64,000 bases of DNA from Microscilla marina ATCC 23134 (GCF_000169175.1 NZ_AAWS01000002.1:186001-250000), one strand, 5' to 3'; counted from the stretch's first letter, positions 17,435 through 26,922 are shown. The notes: a model not told the origin generated them from the sequence alone. Program-made: numbers and translations.

Positions 17435-18784
17435 TTACCTGAGCATTCCAAACTGCCTTCTTATCCAGTAAAACTTACGCCTACGATGTACCTCTCCACC
17501 ACCACCGTGCCGCCCATAAGGGTATACATAATAAGATTTAGGGGCTTTGATGTGGTTATAAGTTGCAAAACAAGTAATAGGGGGGCAGGTAAGGTCTTGT
17601 AGCCCCACACTCATAAGTACAGGAACCTTGATGTAAGGGGCAAAGTTTTTGGTATCGAAATAAGAAAAGTTTTTGCGTGATTTTTTCCAGGTCATGCCTG
17701 GGGTAGCCTTGATGTACCTTTTTACCTCGTCTCTAAAGTTAGACACGATTTTTAGCAGACGCGGAATATCAGACAAAAAAGGCACATCGGGCGCGCATAG
17801 CTTTACACGTTTGTCAAGAGCGGCAGTCATTAAACTCAAAGCTCCCCCTTGGCTGGCACCCTCTACTGCTACCCGGCTGTGGTCGAGCTCAGGGCGGGTA
17901 GCCAAAAAGTCGAGCGCCCTTATACAGTCCATCACGGCTCCCCGATACACATATTTGTAGGGGTCTTTCAGGAGGTGAGTAAAAAACTTGAAATAGTTGC
18001 CTTGAGGGTTTATTTCATCCTTACTATTGCCGTGTCCCCTAATATTGAGCGATAAAACAGCAAAGTCGAGAGGAATGCCATGCAAAGGACGCTTTTTGAG
18101 GGATTGAACATTAAAAAATGAGCCTCCCAGCGAAGGCAGCTGTAGAATGACGGGGTGCTTGGTACCTTTAGTAGGTACCCGGTACCAACCCCTGACGGTG
18201 ACATGCCCCATGCTTTTCATTTCTACCAAATATACATTGTACTGAGGAGTACACAATTGTTTGCGTTTGGTTACTTTGAAATGAGGATGTACCTGACGCA
18301 AGCGCCAAAGTGAAGTTTTCCAGAATTTTTTAAAATCGACTTGTTTATTTAACGGAGAGCGTTGCTTGTTGATGGCGTAGCCCAACACCATATAGGCGTG
18401 CGACAACCACCCCGTGTAGTTTTTAAGCGAGCAACTTGCCAGGTAAAAGTTGGGCGATGAAGCAAAGTATTGAAAGTTTACTTCTATGGTTTTGCGGGCG
18501 GGCACCAGCACGTGCCTGGTCTTGGTTTTTAGGTGGTGGCGTGGTTGCAAAACGGCAATGTTACAGTATACCACAGCACGCACCGGAGCATAAGTATTGT
18601 TTTTGATCTGACAGCTAAATTTGAGGGGTTTACCCAGCTTAAAGGTTCCATTACCCTTGAGCACGATCACTTTGGCAGTCAATGATTTTTTTTTCTTCTT
18701 TTTCTTCTTTTTTTGGCAGTAGCCAGGTTGGGTTGCCCCAAAAATTGCCATACTCACCCACCATACAATCAATAAATGCTTCAT
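17435..18784 (-). CDS. Secreted alpha/beta-hydrolase, acetyl-xylan-esterase (CE7)-like
   Basis: 449 residues. The signal peptide ends near GYCQ and is followed by nine consecutive lysines (residues 25-33). Residues about 40-110 look like a beta-sandwich (TFKLGKPLKFSCQIKNNTY). The catalytic domain shows an RGHGNS oxyanion region near 247, the nucleophile elbow VEGASQGG near 308 (Ser about 311), the acid in SVGLQDLTCPP, and the His in YGRHGGGG near the end. The order and the GxSQGG elbow match the AXE1/CE7 family, which deacetylates xylo-oligosaccharides or cephalosporin C. Specificity is not certain; many Bacteroidota secreted members are of unknown substrate. The poly-Lys tract is encoded by an A/G-rich run at 18686-18712 and is a low-complexity oddity. 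Confidence 0.85.
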   Translation of the reverse strand: MKHLLIVWWVSMAIFGATQPGYCQKKKKKKKKKSLTAKVIVLKGNGTFKLGKPLKFSCQIKNNTYAPVRAVVYCNIAVLQPRHHLKTKTRHVLVPARKTIEVNFQYFASSPNFYLASCSLKNYTGWLSHAYMVLGYAINKQRSPLNKQVDFKKFWKTSLWRLRQVHPHFKVTKRKQLCTPQYNVYLVEMKSMGHVTVRGWYRVPTKGTKHPVILQLPSLGGSFFNVQSLKKRPLHGIPLDFAVLSLNIRGHGNSKDEINPQGNYFKFFTHLLKDPYKYVYRGAVMDCIRALDFLATRPELDHSRVAVEGASQGGALSLMTAALDKRVKLCAPDVPFLSDIPRLLKIVSNFRDEVKRYIKATPGMTWKKSRKNFSYFDTKNFAPYIKVPVLMSVGLQDLTCPPITCFATYNHIKAPKSYYVYPYGRHGGGGEVHRRRKFYWIRRQFGMLR

Positions 18785-18911
18785 ATACTTTTTACTTTCT
18801 CAAAACTTACCCAATACAAAAACAATAGTCCGCAGCCCCCCGAAAAGGTTCTAGTACTCCAGACACTAAATATGTAAAGCACTATTTCGCTTCTTTTGCC
18901 CTTTGACTTCT

Positions 18912-18955
18912 CTTGAAAAATATCGCGTAGCTACGGCTATGCTCAATTTTTCAAG
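18912..18955. repeat. Dispersed hairpin, GCGTAGC-GCTATGC core
   Basis: Ten-bp outer arms CTTGAAAAAT / ATTTTTCAAG and inner arms GCGTAGC / GCTATGC. Related hairpins are at 29188-29228 (inverted), 27622-27672 and 36160-36203. Confidence 0.75.
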
Positions 18956-19019
18956 ATCGCCAAAGAACAAAACCGAGCTTTTCGCGAGCTCAACGTAGTT
19001 AATCTAACCAAATTTCCAC

Positions 19020-19046
19020 TTTACCTACTTAGAAGCTAGAGTACTA
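19020..19046. repeat. 27-bp exact dispersed repeat
   Basis: Identical over 27 bp to the reverse complement of 63274-63300; contains TACTTAGAAGCTAGAGTA. Confidence 0.85.
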
Positions 19047-19255
19047 GGGACTAGTTGCAAGGTTCTAGGTACACCCTGTTCTACAGGCAACTAACAAGTT
19101 CATAGTATGTTTATTTTCAGCGGTTTATGAATTTGTTAGTTAATAGCAAACTCGAATAAATACTCTCATACCTAATCATCAAAGAGTGAAAGTAGTTTTG
19201 TTTACTAAATTCTTTTAAAGTGTTTGCACCACAAACTACTCTACCTACTATTTTT

Positions 19256-19406
19256 TCGCCTCGGTTTGTGTCTTCACAACCGAGTTTACGAGTCCTTAGA
19301 TACCGATGAATGTCGGTGCTCAGCAAAGCTAAATCGCCTTGTCTTAATGCTTGTAAATAGTGTTTTTCAGGGTTCCGATCAGCTCGTGGAGACACGAGCT
19401 GAGGCG
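19256..19406. repeat. Inverted pair of TCTC/TCTT-loop hairpins
   Basis: 19260-19284: CTCGGTT-t-GTG, loop TCTT, CAC-AACCGAG. 19381-19400 read on the minus strand: AGCTCGTG, loop TCTC, CACGAGCT. Both are preceded by CGCCTC in their own orientation, so the pair faces inward. A third copy is at 31898-31932. Confidence 0.7.
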
Positions 19407-19713
19407 ATGACGGTACTTTTGGAAAACCGAAGCTACATTACTGTGCTGGACTCAACGAAGTTAAAAGCTGGGTAGAGTAACCACAAACGCTCCTATAAAT
19501 AGAGTTTAAATATTTAAATGGCTGATATTTTTACTTGAAATCACTGCGGAGCATTGAAAAAGTAACAAGCTACTTATTTCAAATGTTTTTTTTGATCAGG
19601 CATCAACATCTTGGAACACTCTTTAACTAATTTAAAAAGTATTTGTAAAAGTACATTCTTTGGCTTTGAGCAGAAAATCAATGGTAAAGAAAAAGGAGAA
19701 AGTTTTGTCAGGT

Positions 19714-20196
19714 TTATACTTCCACTTCTACCTGAAGCGAAATGGGTAAATGGCTGAAGCTTGCCTGAAGTTGTTCGCCGTATTCGGCTACTTCTTCCTG
19801 ATCGGTGATCCACTCAATGTGTAGGGGTATTTTTACCTTTTGGCGATAATCCGCCAATATACTTATGAGTTGTTTGATGCCTTTAAAAGCGCTCAGGTTT
19901 ATTTGGTCTAGTTGAATGTGAAACTCAATAGGGCAAGTGTTTTCGCTGAGATAGTGGGTCATCCAATCAATAATGGGGGCAAAAAAGGTGTGGTCGTCAT
20001 CGTCAAACGCATTGCCAGTGATCTGAAACAAATTAATGGCCACATCAAAGCAAACTTTTGGCGAACTACTGCTTGCATTGATCAATAAACTTTGCATAGG
20101 TCCGGAGGGCTTGTTTACTCCAGTAGTATTATTAGAAAACAGGCGCTTTCTCAATAAACTACATCTTTGTTTGATGATTTGATACAAAGTTGCCAA
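19714..20196 (-). CDS. SiaC/DUF1987-like protein, divergent copy
   Basis: 160 residues. About 50 N-terminal residues precede a SiaC-type domain: KVCFDVAINLFQITGNAFDD, FFAPIIDWMTHYLSENTCPI, EFHIQLDQINLSAFKGIKQL, a helix, and a C-terminal PISLQVEVEV strand. SiaC proteins are small phosphoproteins that, in Pseudomonas, control a diguanylate cyclase through phosphorylation by SiaB and dephosphorylation by SiaA. Here the phosphosite loop, usually FNTSSS, is reduced to INLSAF, leaving a single Ser, so regulation by that switch may be altered. No kinase, phosphatase or cyclase partner is adjacent. Two other SiaC-type genes are in the window (33723, 61874). Confidence 0.72.
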   Translation of the reverse strand: MATLYQIIKQRCSLLRKRLFSNNTTGVNKPSGPMQSLLINASSSSPKVCFDVAINLFQITGNAFDDDDHTFFAPIIDWMTHYLSENTCPIEFHIQLDQINLSAFKGIKQLISILADYRQKVKIPLHIEWITDQEEVAEYGEQLQASFSHLPISLQVEVEV

Positions 20197-20291
20197 TGTC
20201 TTTTCAATTTAAATATTTACACTAAAACTATCACTTAAATAAGGTGAGTAGTTGAGTAGCTTGGTGGTGGTAGCTATACAAATATAACAAA

Positions 20292-20328
20292 GTCTCTGCA
20301 CATCAGGGCGTACAGAGACCATTTTTTT
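20292..20328. terminator. Hairpin downstream of aroB
   Basis: GTCTCTG / CAGAGAC with a 14-nt loop. T7 follows on the plus strand, a weaker TTTGTT tail on the minus strand. It is placed to terminate aroB, but the better U-tract points the other way. Confidence 0.45.
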
Positions 20329-20372
20329 GAAAATTGTGGTAAAAAGGTACACGAAATTGCAGTGGTATCTGG

Positions 20373-21425
20373 CTACAAACCTTGATACCATTGCAGTGCC
20401 TGACTTACTTCGTTGAGCGTAATGGGTTGGTTAAAGTTGGCTTTGCCTACCTGCTCTAGCAAGGTACATTGTATTTTACCACCCTCATTTTTTTTGTCTT
20501 GCCTGGTCAATTGGGCTATAGCAGCTACTTCTTCGTCTTTGATTGTCAACGTAGGGTACAGTTTATCAATGTATTGGGTAATACGGTTGAGGTCACTTTC
20601 ACCAATAAAGCCTTTTTGTTGTGCCAGGTATGCTTCGCACATCATACCAATAGCAATGGCTTCGCCGTGTAGCAAGGCCCTTTGGTCATCGGTCAAGTAG
20701 TAGCTTTCTATAGCATGCCCTATAGTATGCCCAAAGTTAAGTATTTTGCGCAAGCCACGTTCGTAAGGGTCAGTATCTACCACTTGTGCTTTTACTGCTA
20801 CCGAGTGCTGTACAATGTCTTGCCAGTCGAGGGTATGGTAATTACTCTGCTGCAGGGTTTGCCACTTGTCAGCATCGGCAATGAGGCAATGTTTGATAAC
20901 CTCGGCGTAGCCCGATAGCAGTTGACGGGCGGACAATGTTTGCAAAAAAGGAATATAAATGTATACCAGGTTGGGTATCTTAAATGTTCCAATGTGGTTT
21001 TTAAACTGCTGAAAATCAATGCCTAACTTGCCCCCTACGCTCGCATCTACCTGCGATAACAAGGTAGTAGGCATTTGAATAAAGTCTATGCCACGCTTAT
21101 AAGTAGTGGCACAAAAACCACCCATGTCGCCAATCACTCCACCTCCCAGGTTAATCACCATTCCCTTGCGATCCATCGCGTAGTCAGTCATTTGTTGCCA
21201 GATGTGGCTACAGGTAGTCAGGGTTTTATTTTGCTCACCGCTTTGAATCTCTATGAGCAAGTGTTCGGTGGGCAAAAAAGGTTTAAGCAAGGGGTAGCAA
21301 TGTTCGTGGGTGTTTTCGTCTACTATGACCGCTATTTTGGTAGGGTTACGTTGAGTTACAAAACGTTCAAATTCGTTTAAATCAAGGGCAATACGCACAT
21401 TTTGACTTTCCATCAAAGCATTCAT
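20373..21425 (-). CDS. aroB: 3-dehydroquinate synthase
   Basis: 350 residues, full length. It converts DAHP to 3-dehydroquinate, the second step of the shikimate pathway, using NAD and a divalent metal. Visible signatures: SGEQNKTL near 72, NLGGGVIGDMGGF near 103 (NAD binding), YKRGIDFIQMPTTLLSQVDA with SVGGKLGID (residues 118-145), KNHIGTF...P, GYAEVIKHCL near 182 (metal Glu), and NFGHTIGHAIE (about 237-247, metal His) followed by LHGEAIAIGM with the second His. It is probably transcribed on its own. Neighbouring genes are not shikimate-related, which is common in Bacteroidota. Confidence 0.97.
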   Translation of the reverse strand: MNALMESQNVRIALDLNEFERFVTQRNPTKIAVIVDENTHEHCYPLLKPFLPTEHLLIEIQSGEQNKTLTTCSHIWQQMTDYAMDRKGMVINLGGGVIGDMGGFCATTYKRGIDFIQMPTTLLSQVDASVGGKLGIDFQQFKNHIGTFKIPNLVYIYIPFLQTLSARQLLSGYAEVIKHCLIADADKWQTLQQSNYHTLDWQDIVQHSVAVKAQVVDTDPYERGLRKILNFGHTIGHAIESYYLTDDQRALLHGEAIAIGMMCEAYLAQQKGFIGESDLNRITQYIDKLYPTLTIKDEEVAAIAQLTRQDKKNEGGKIQCTLLEQVGKANFNQPITLNEVSQALQWYQGL

Positions 21426-21558
21426 TCTTTTCTATTATTTTTTTAATTCAACACTAAGTTTGAACAATAGTAAGTAAAATACTTGAAATCTCCGTACCTG
21501 TTTGGGCTATAGGTCAAGTTTGACCACAGGTTGGCTATGCTGCGCCCACTGTTTTACC

Positions 21559-22929
21559 CTACCTTGTGCGTAGCCGCTCTGCTACTTTTAGGTCAGTATT
21601 GAGCTGTTCAAAATCATAGTACATGCCTTTTTCGTCCGAACGACTTTCTGCGTCGAGTTCTATGGCTTTTTTGTCAAGCAACTTGCCCAGGTTAGAGTGT
21701 ACGGGTTGTTTGCCAACAGGCACCAAGGCGGTTTGTAATTGTTTGACTTCTTTATCACGGTAAATCTTCTGGTCTACCTGATTAAAAATTACCCTTAGTA
21801 GCTGATTCTCTTCATTTTGAGCGTCTATTCGACGGTTTTCTGACTTCATTGCCTGACGACGCATAAAGGGAATTAACCAAAATAAAAAAGAAAAGGCAAA
21901 GGGGATCATAGTTGTCCAAACATAAAATACATCAGGCAATGTATCTATATTTTCTCCATCAGACACCAGAAATAAAATCAAAAAAGGCGCTACCAAGGAC
22001 ATAATCCAATTAAAAGCATTGACATACATGATGTTATTGTTGGTTTCCTTGTCGTTGTCGTTCATGGGACGGTGAGGAATCGGGCGTTTCCAAATTGGAA
22101 GCACAGCCTGATGTGGGGTGGAGGCTATCAACGGGTTCTTAACTTCCTGCTCATCGTTTGTACCAAGCACTGTAGGGTCAAAATCGGCAAAGGTATACAC
22201 AATTACCCCTTCCTCGGTTACGGTAGCATCGCCGTGGTAGTTGGCCAATAGTTGAGCTGCCTCTTCTTGTGCCTGGCGCACGCTCCATCCAGTCAGTTTT
22301 ACAATTTCAGCTACTACTATTTTGCCTTGGTTTTGGCTAATGAAACGCAATAATTGTTTTTCCAGCTTTAGGTCATCCGTTTTTTGTCGGGTGGCCCCAA
22401 ACACATAAGAAAACACTTGGTGAATGTAGCCATCATCGGACAATATATCTCCTTCTCTGCCTTTCATCAACATACTGAACACATCACGCAGGGCTTTCAA
22501 TATTTTTCCAAGTACTTCGCCCAATATATCGCCGTTGCGGGTAATAATAGCCACAGCAAAAGCCAGCACTAATACATAAAACAGCAAATAGGTAAACAAC
22601 ATGAGTACAATCCATACCTTGAAGAAAAAGGTAAAGCCTTTCCACGCCAGTTTAAACGCCTTTTGGAGCATCATTTTTGGGGTCAATTGCTCCTCGCGTG
22701 ACTCAAAATCGAATACGTACACCAACTCGTGTTTTTCGTTGGTTTCGAGGTGTGCCGGGTAGTCGTCGAGCAAACTACGCACTGCCAGGTCTACCCAATC
22801 TTTAGACAAGCCTGTGCCCACTACCATGTCTAGTTGAGTGGCTCCTTGAGGTTTGGTTTTCAGGAAGTTGACCAGCAGTTTTTTAAACTCCGCTTCGTTA
22901 TAGTCTTTTCGGTCTATAGTGTTATCCAT
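21559..22929 (-). CDS. Membrane protein with three winged-helix-like modules (paralogue 2 of tandem pair)
   Basis: 456 residues; no family recognised. An N-terminal 75-residue module (DYNEAEFKKLLVNFLKTKPQ ... GLSKDWVDLAVRSLLDDYPA ... YVFDF) has a helix-helix-wing feel. It is followed by a membrane hairpin (about 92-135). A second module of the same style is at 180-260 (LLRFISQNQGKIVVAEIVKL, WSVRQAQEEAAQLLANYHGD ... VIVYTF), then two more membrane segments (about 310-365) and a C-terminal third module (LLRVIFNQVDQKIYRDKEVK...). Each soluble module seems to be a wHTH-type fold facing the cytosol. Its start ATG overlaps the stop of the upstream paralogue by 8 bp (ATGGATAA), so the two are translationally coupled and likely made in fixed ratio. 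Confidence 0.82.
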   Translation of the reverse strand: MDNTIDRKDYNEAEFKKLLVNFLKTKPQGATQLDMVVGTGLSKDWVDLAVRSLLDDYPAHLETNEKHELVYVFDFESREEQLTPKMMLQKAFKLAWKGFTFFFKVWIVLMLFTYLLFYVLVLAFAVAIITRNGDILGEVLGKILKALRDVFSMLMKGREGDILSDDGYIHQVFSYVFGATRQKTDDLKLEKQLLRFISQNQGKIVVAEIVKLTGWSVRQAQEEAAQLLANYHGDATVTEEGVIVYTFADFDPTVLGTNDEQEVKNPLIASTPHQAVLPIWKRPIPHRPMNDNDKETNNNIMYVNAFNWIMSLVAPFLILFLVSDGENIDTLPDVFYVWTTMIPFAFSFLFWLIPFMRRQAMKSENRRIDAQNEENQLLRVIFNQVDQKIYRDKEVKQLQTALVPVGKQPVHSNLGKLLDKKAIELDAESRSDEKGMYYDFEQLNTDLKVAERLRTR

Positions 22930-24532
22930 TTCTTATTGTTTTAATTACCTCTAAGTCGGTTTGCACTTCTTCAAATATATAATAAGCCCCTTGTGTGTCT
23001 GCCATACTTTCTGCCTCAAGCTCATGAGCCTTTTGGTCAAGCAATTGGGGCAATTCTTTGTTTCTAAGTTTTTTGCCCTCAGGTACTATTTTTTGTTGAA
23101 GCCCATCCAATACCTCATGTTTGTATAGCTTGCCTGGTATTTGGTCAAATATCACTCCCAGCAATCTGTATTTCTCGTTGATGGCATCTATGCGGCGGTT
23201 GACTGCATTTACTCCAAAGCGACGTAAATTCGGGATAAGCCAAAACAAAAAAGAGTAACAAAAGGGAATAACAAATAGGATAATCAAATATGTTTTATTC
23301 AAAAAAAAGCTTAAGCTTATATCCGAATCATCTTTAAAAGCCCCTACGATCAACATAAAAGTTACCACAAGCATAATAGGTGATAAAAAAGACATCATCC
23401 AATTAAATTGATTGCCACTGACAATGCTGCGGTTGATCTCTTTATCATTGTCGTTCATTCTGCGAGCAGGTAACAAACGTTCCCAAATAGGGGCAGTTCC
23501 TAATTTTACAGCTTCTTCTATTTCCTCAGCATGTGTCTCCCTTAGTTCGGCTTTGGTAGGCAATTGTGGGGCGGGTATTTTTTCTTGTATGTTCTCTCCA
23601 CTCTCATTTTCTGCTTTTGTAACTAATAACTGTGTATGTTCTTCCAACAACTTTTTATGCTCCCTTTTCTTAATTTCAGTCAATTTTTTAGCCCTTAATT
23701 TCTGATTATAGGTTTCTACAAGCTTGTTTATTTCTTGGCTATCTTCTAAATCAGGAAAAGAATACACAATCACTCCCTCATCGGTTACTTCAGCATCGCC
23801 ATGATAGCTTGCCATGAGTTGAGCAGTTTCTTCTTGTGCCTTGCGAATGCTCCAACCAGTAAGTTGTACAATTTCGGCAGCAACGATTTTACCCTTATTT
23901 TGGACAATAAAATTCAATAATAACTTCTCTATCGCCAAATCGTCTGGTTTAGGGGTAGTTTCGCCAAATATGTAAGAAAACATCTGGTGTACAGCACCCT
24001 CATCATCTTCTTGCTCTTCACTAGGGCGTCGGTTCAACAATGCAAAAGCATCTTGTACTATACGTTCTCCTTGTCCCATCACTCTTTCTATAAAGCCACC
24101 TGAACCAAAACCACCTTCATAACCAGCAAACAGTGCAAAGATGCTAATTACAATGAAGAATAAGATTAAAATAATGGCATTGACCAAAAAGTAGGTGCAA
24201 TACATGAGCAGTGTCCATACTTTGAAAAAAACAATGAAGCCTTTCCAAATGCCACGCAACACCTTATTTGCTACCTGTAAGAAGGTAAGGCTTTCTTCTT
24301 TGGCGTCAAAGTCAAACACATAGATGAGTTCATGTTTTTCGTTGGTTTCGAGGTGGGCAGGGTAGTCGTCTAGCAAAGCACGTACGGCAAGCTCGACCCA
24401 GTCTTTAGACAAGCCAGTACCTACTACCATTTCTAGCTGGGTGGCTCCTTGGGATTTGGTTTTCAAGAAGTTGACCAACAATTTTTTAAATGCTTTTTCG
24501 TCGTAGTCTTTTCTATCTATAGTATTATCCAT
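22922..24532 (-). CDS. Membrane protein with three winged-helix-like modules (paralogue 1 of tandem pair)
   Basis: 536 residues. It has the same layout as the next gene: N-terminal module, membrane hairpin (about 95-140), second module (200-265), two membrane segments (about 385-445) and C-terminal module. By eye 69 of the first 80 residues are identical to the downstream paralogue, while the membrane and loop parts have diverged. It carries an extra charged linker of roughly 70 residues (about 272-345, rich in Glu and Lys) and a Gly-rich loop after the first membrane hairpin (GYEGGFGSGGF). The near-identity of the first module against weaker similarity elsewhere suggests strong constraint or gene conversion there. 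Function unknown; the repeated wHTH-like design suggests membrane-tethered DNA or protein binding. Confidence 0.82.
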   Translation of the reverse strand: MDNTIDRKDYDEKAFKKLLVNFLKTKSQGATQLEMVVGTGLSKDWVELAVRALLDDYPAHLETNEKHELIYVFDFDAKEESLTFLQVANKVLRGIWKGFIVFFKVWTLLMYCTYFLVNAIILILFFIVISIFALFAGYEGGFGSGGFIERVMGQGERIVQDAFALLNRRPSEEQEDDEGAVHQMFSYIFGETTPKPDDLAIEKLLLNFIVQNKGKIVAAEIVQLTGWSIRKAQEETAQLMASYHGDAEVTDEGVIVYSFPDLEDSQEINKLVETYNQKLRAKKLTEIKKREHKKLLEEHTQLLVTKAENESGENIQEKIPAPQLPTKAELRETHAEEIEEAVKLGTAPIWERLLPARRMNDNDKEINRSIVSGNQFNWMMSFLSPIMLVVTFMLIVGAFKDDSDISLSFFLNKTYLIILFVIPFCYSFLFWLIPNLRRFGVNAVNRRIDAINEKYRLLGVIFDQIPGKLYKHEVLDGLQQKIVPEGKKLRNKELPQLLDQKAHELEAESMADTQGAYYIFEEVQTDLEVIKTIRNG

Positions 24533-24716
24533 AGGTGTTGCTTATTGGTATAAATCAAAGTCGTTTTTTTAGACATCCTAATCACCTTTAAAAGTTATAA
24601 ATAATTGAATAAAAAACAGTATGATTGTAAAAAAAATAGCAATTTGAAGGCTGAAAATCTAAAACAATGATTGTACGCTTTATCATAAACTATTTATCCA
24701 AAAACAAAACATCATT

Positions 24717-26705
24717 ATGGGGGTACAAGAAGTTAAAATAGCTGCCAACCAAAAAGAACTGAACAGGTTTACCCGTTTTTTGCTCAAAGACATTCAGGCA
24801 ATGGAATACATGCTTGAAAACGATTGGTTTGAGCAAGCACCTATCAGAATTGGTGCCGAACAAGAAGTATGTCTGGTTGACGAGCACGGCAAGCCTGCCC
24901 CAAAGTCTATGGAAATACTGGCGGCATTGAATCATCCAAGTTTTACTACCGAACTTTCCAGGTTTAATATAGAAGCCAACCTTAGCCCGGTAGAGTTTAC
25001 AGGCGATTGTTTTAGCAGGGTGCAGAAAGAATTGGATGACTTGATGGACCTCATTCATAAAACCGCCCACGACCTGGAAGCCAGGGTGATTCTCACCGGA
25101 ATTTTGCCTACCATTCGCAAGTTTGACCTTGACATAGAAAACCTGACACCTATCGACCGTTACTATGCTTTATTGCAAGCTATAGAGCGCTTGCGCGGCA
25201 AAGCAGCTTATGAACTCAAGATAGAAGGGCTGGACGAATTGAACCTTAAACACGACTCGGCATTGATTGAGGCGTGTAACACCAGTTTTCAAGTGCATTT
25301 GCAAGTCACCCCTCAAGATTTTGTAAGTAAATATAATATAGCGCAAGCCATTTCTGCCCCCGTGTTGGGGGTGAGCAGCAACTCACCTATGTTGTTTGGC
25401 AAACGTTTATGGAACGAAACCCGCATTGCGCTTTTTCAGCAATCGGTAGATACCCGTATTACCAATGAGCACCTGCGTTACACCAGCCCCAGGGTGACCT
25501 TTGGCAATGGCTGGGTCAAAAACTCCATCTTGGATTTATACAAAGAAGACATTGTGCGTTTTAAGGTATTGCTCACCACCGATGTAAAAGAAGATGTGCT
25601 GGATTCGGTCAAAAACAATAAAACGCCCCAGCTACAGGCATTGAGTATTCACAACTCTACGGTGTACCGTTGGAACCGCCCTTGCTACGGCATCAGCCCT
25701 AACGGAAAACCCCATTTGCGCATAGAAAACCGTATTTTACCTTCAGGACCTACTACCTTGGACGAAGTGGCCAATTCAGCGTTTTGGGTGGGGCTAATGA
25801 ATGGCTTTGAAGAAGCTTACCCAGATGTAACCAAGGTGTTGGAGTTTGACGATGTAAAGGCTAATTTTATAAAAACTGCTCGCACTGGACTGGGAAGCAA
25901 ACACCATTGGGTACACGGCAAAACAGTAAACGACATAGAGTTGATCCAAAAAGAACTTTTGCCCATTGCCCGCATTGGTTTAGAAAAAGCTAAGGTAGAC
26001 GAGAAAGACATTAACAAATACCTCGAAATCATAGAAGATCGCACCGAAACTGGGATGAATGGCTCAAGATGGATACTGAAGTCTTACTCAAAATTGCTCA
26101 AAGAATCGACTAAAGAGGAAGCCACTACAGCTATTGTGGCTGGAATGGCATATAATCAAAAAACAAAAAAACCAGTCCACGAATGGAAACTTGCGAGTAT
26201 ACAGGATATTGCCGATTGGCACCCTACTTCGTTACTTGTCGAGGAATTTATGACTACCGATATATTTACTGTAAGTAAAGATGAAATTCCTGAGTTTAGC
26301 GCCGATATGATGGACTGGCGACGTATCAGGTATTTGCCCATCGAAAACGAGCAGGGGGAACTCATTGGTTTGATTACTTCGAGGCAGTTGTTGAGGCATT
26401 TTTCTACCATGTATAAAAACGAAAAACTGGACTACAGTACCATCAAAGACCTGATGATCAAAGATCCACTGACGATTGCGCCTGAGGCTACTATTATAGA
26501 AGCTATAGACGTAATGAATACCCAAAAAATTGGCTGTCTTCCAGTGGTGAATAACAAAAAGCTGGTGGGAATTATTACCGAAAGCAATTTTTTAAGTATT
26601 ACCTCAAGTTTGCTTAAGCGACTGGCCGCCAAAAAGAAAAAAGCCATTAGAAAAGAAGAGGAAGCCAAACAAGAGAATAACACCGAGCCTGAGAAGGATA
26701 GTTGA
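24717..26705 (+). CDS. Glutamate-cysteine-ligase-like (GCS2) protein fused to two CBS domains
   Basis: 662 residues. Residues about 10-400 form a GCS2/carboxylate-amine ligase domain: IRIGAEQEVCLVD near 44 (the E-x-E metal/ATP region), FNIEANLSPVEF near 83, NTSFQVHLQV near 195, and RIENRILPSGPT near 345. Residues about 505-560 and 573-630 are two CBS domains (VEEFMTTDIFTV...GELIGLITSRQL; IKDLMIKDPLTI...KLVGIITES), a Bateman module that senses adenine nucleotides. The C-terminus is a charged tail. The ligase half would join an amino acid to a carboxylate using ATP; with the Bateman module it could be energy-gated. No gshB gene is adjacent, so glutathione synthesis is not established. Confidence 0.88.
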   Translation: MGVQEVKIAANQKELNRFTRFLLKDIQAMEYMLENDWFEQAPIRIGAEQEVCLVDEHGKPAPKSMEILAALNHPSFTTELSRFNIEANLSPVEFTGDCFSRVQKELDDLMDLIHKTAHDLEARVILTGILPTIRKFDLDIENLTPIDRYYALLQAIERLRGKAAYELKIEGLDELNLKHDSALIEACNTSFQVHLQVTPQDFVSKYNIAQAISAPVLGVSSNSPMLFGKRLWNETRIALFQQSVDTRITNEHLRYTSPRVTFGNGWVKNSILDLYKEDIVRFKVLLTTDVKEDVLDSVKNNKTPQLQALSIHNSTVYRWNRPCYGISPNGKPHLRIENRILPSGPTTLDEVANSAFWVGLMNGFEEAYPDVTKVLEFDDVKANFIKTARTGLGSKHHWVHGKTVNDIELIQKELLPIARIGLEKAKVDEKDINKYLEIIEDRTETGMNGSRWILKSYSKLLKESTKEEATTAIVAGMAYNQKTKKPVHEWKLASIQDIADWHPTSLLVEEFMTTDIFTVSKDEIPEFSADMMDWRRIRYLPIENEQGELIGLITSRQLLRHFSTMYKNEKLDYSTIKDLMIKDPLTIAPEATIIEAIDVMNTQKIGCLPVVNNKKLVGIITESNFLSITSSLLKRLAAKKKKAIRKEEEAKQENNTEPEKDS

Positions 26706-26852
26706 GGAATGGGATCCTCATTAGGTACTGGTTTTTACTCCCTACTCTATAAGCTTTTACAGTTTTATAGCACATTGGCTCATTTTTAAACATACTCTAA
26801 CTCAAGTTACGCGGTTTTCTGAAGGTCACATATTTCTATTGTTGCGCAATGC

Positions 26853-26885
26853 GTAGCCCAACCATTGAGCAATAAAGCCATATAA
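26853..26885. repeat. Dispersed hairpin related to 39225-39275
   Basis: CTATTGTTGCGCAATGCGTA followed by ACCATTGAGCAATA resembles the minus strand of the perfect hairpin at 39231-39270 (GCTCTATTGT / ACAATAGAGC). Confidence 0.5.
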
Positions 26886-26922
26886 TTATTAAAATAAGTA
26901 GATTTGTGTAGCTTCAGTACTC

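Larger units (their letters stand above)
18785..19713. other. 929-bp gap made of dispersed repeats, no gene
   Basis: Short frames here are not credible. Contents seen: hairpin 18912-18955; an ATTAACTACGTTGAGCTC module near 18985-19005; a 27-bp exact copy (19020-19046) of 63274-63300 inverted; two inverted copies of a TCTC-loop hairpin (19256-19284, 19381-19406); and the CCTTAGATACCGATG repeat at 19290-19320. Confidence 0.7.

Noticed and set aside
19117-19475. Short frames in the 929-bp gap
   Set aside because: They run through the hairpin repeats and have no coding pattern.
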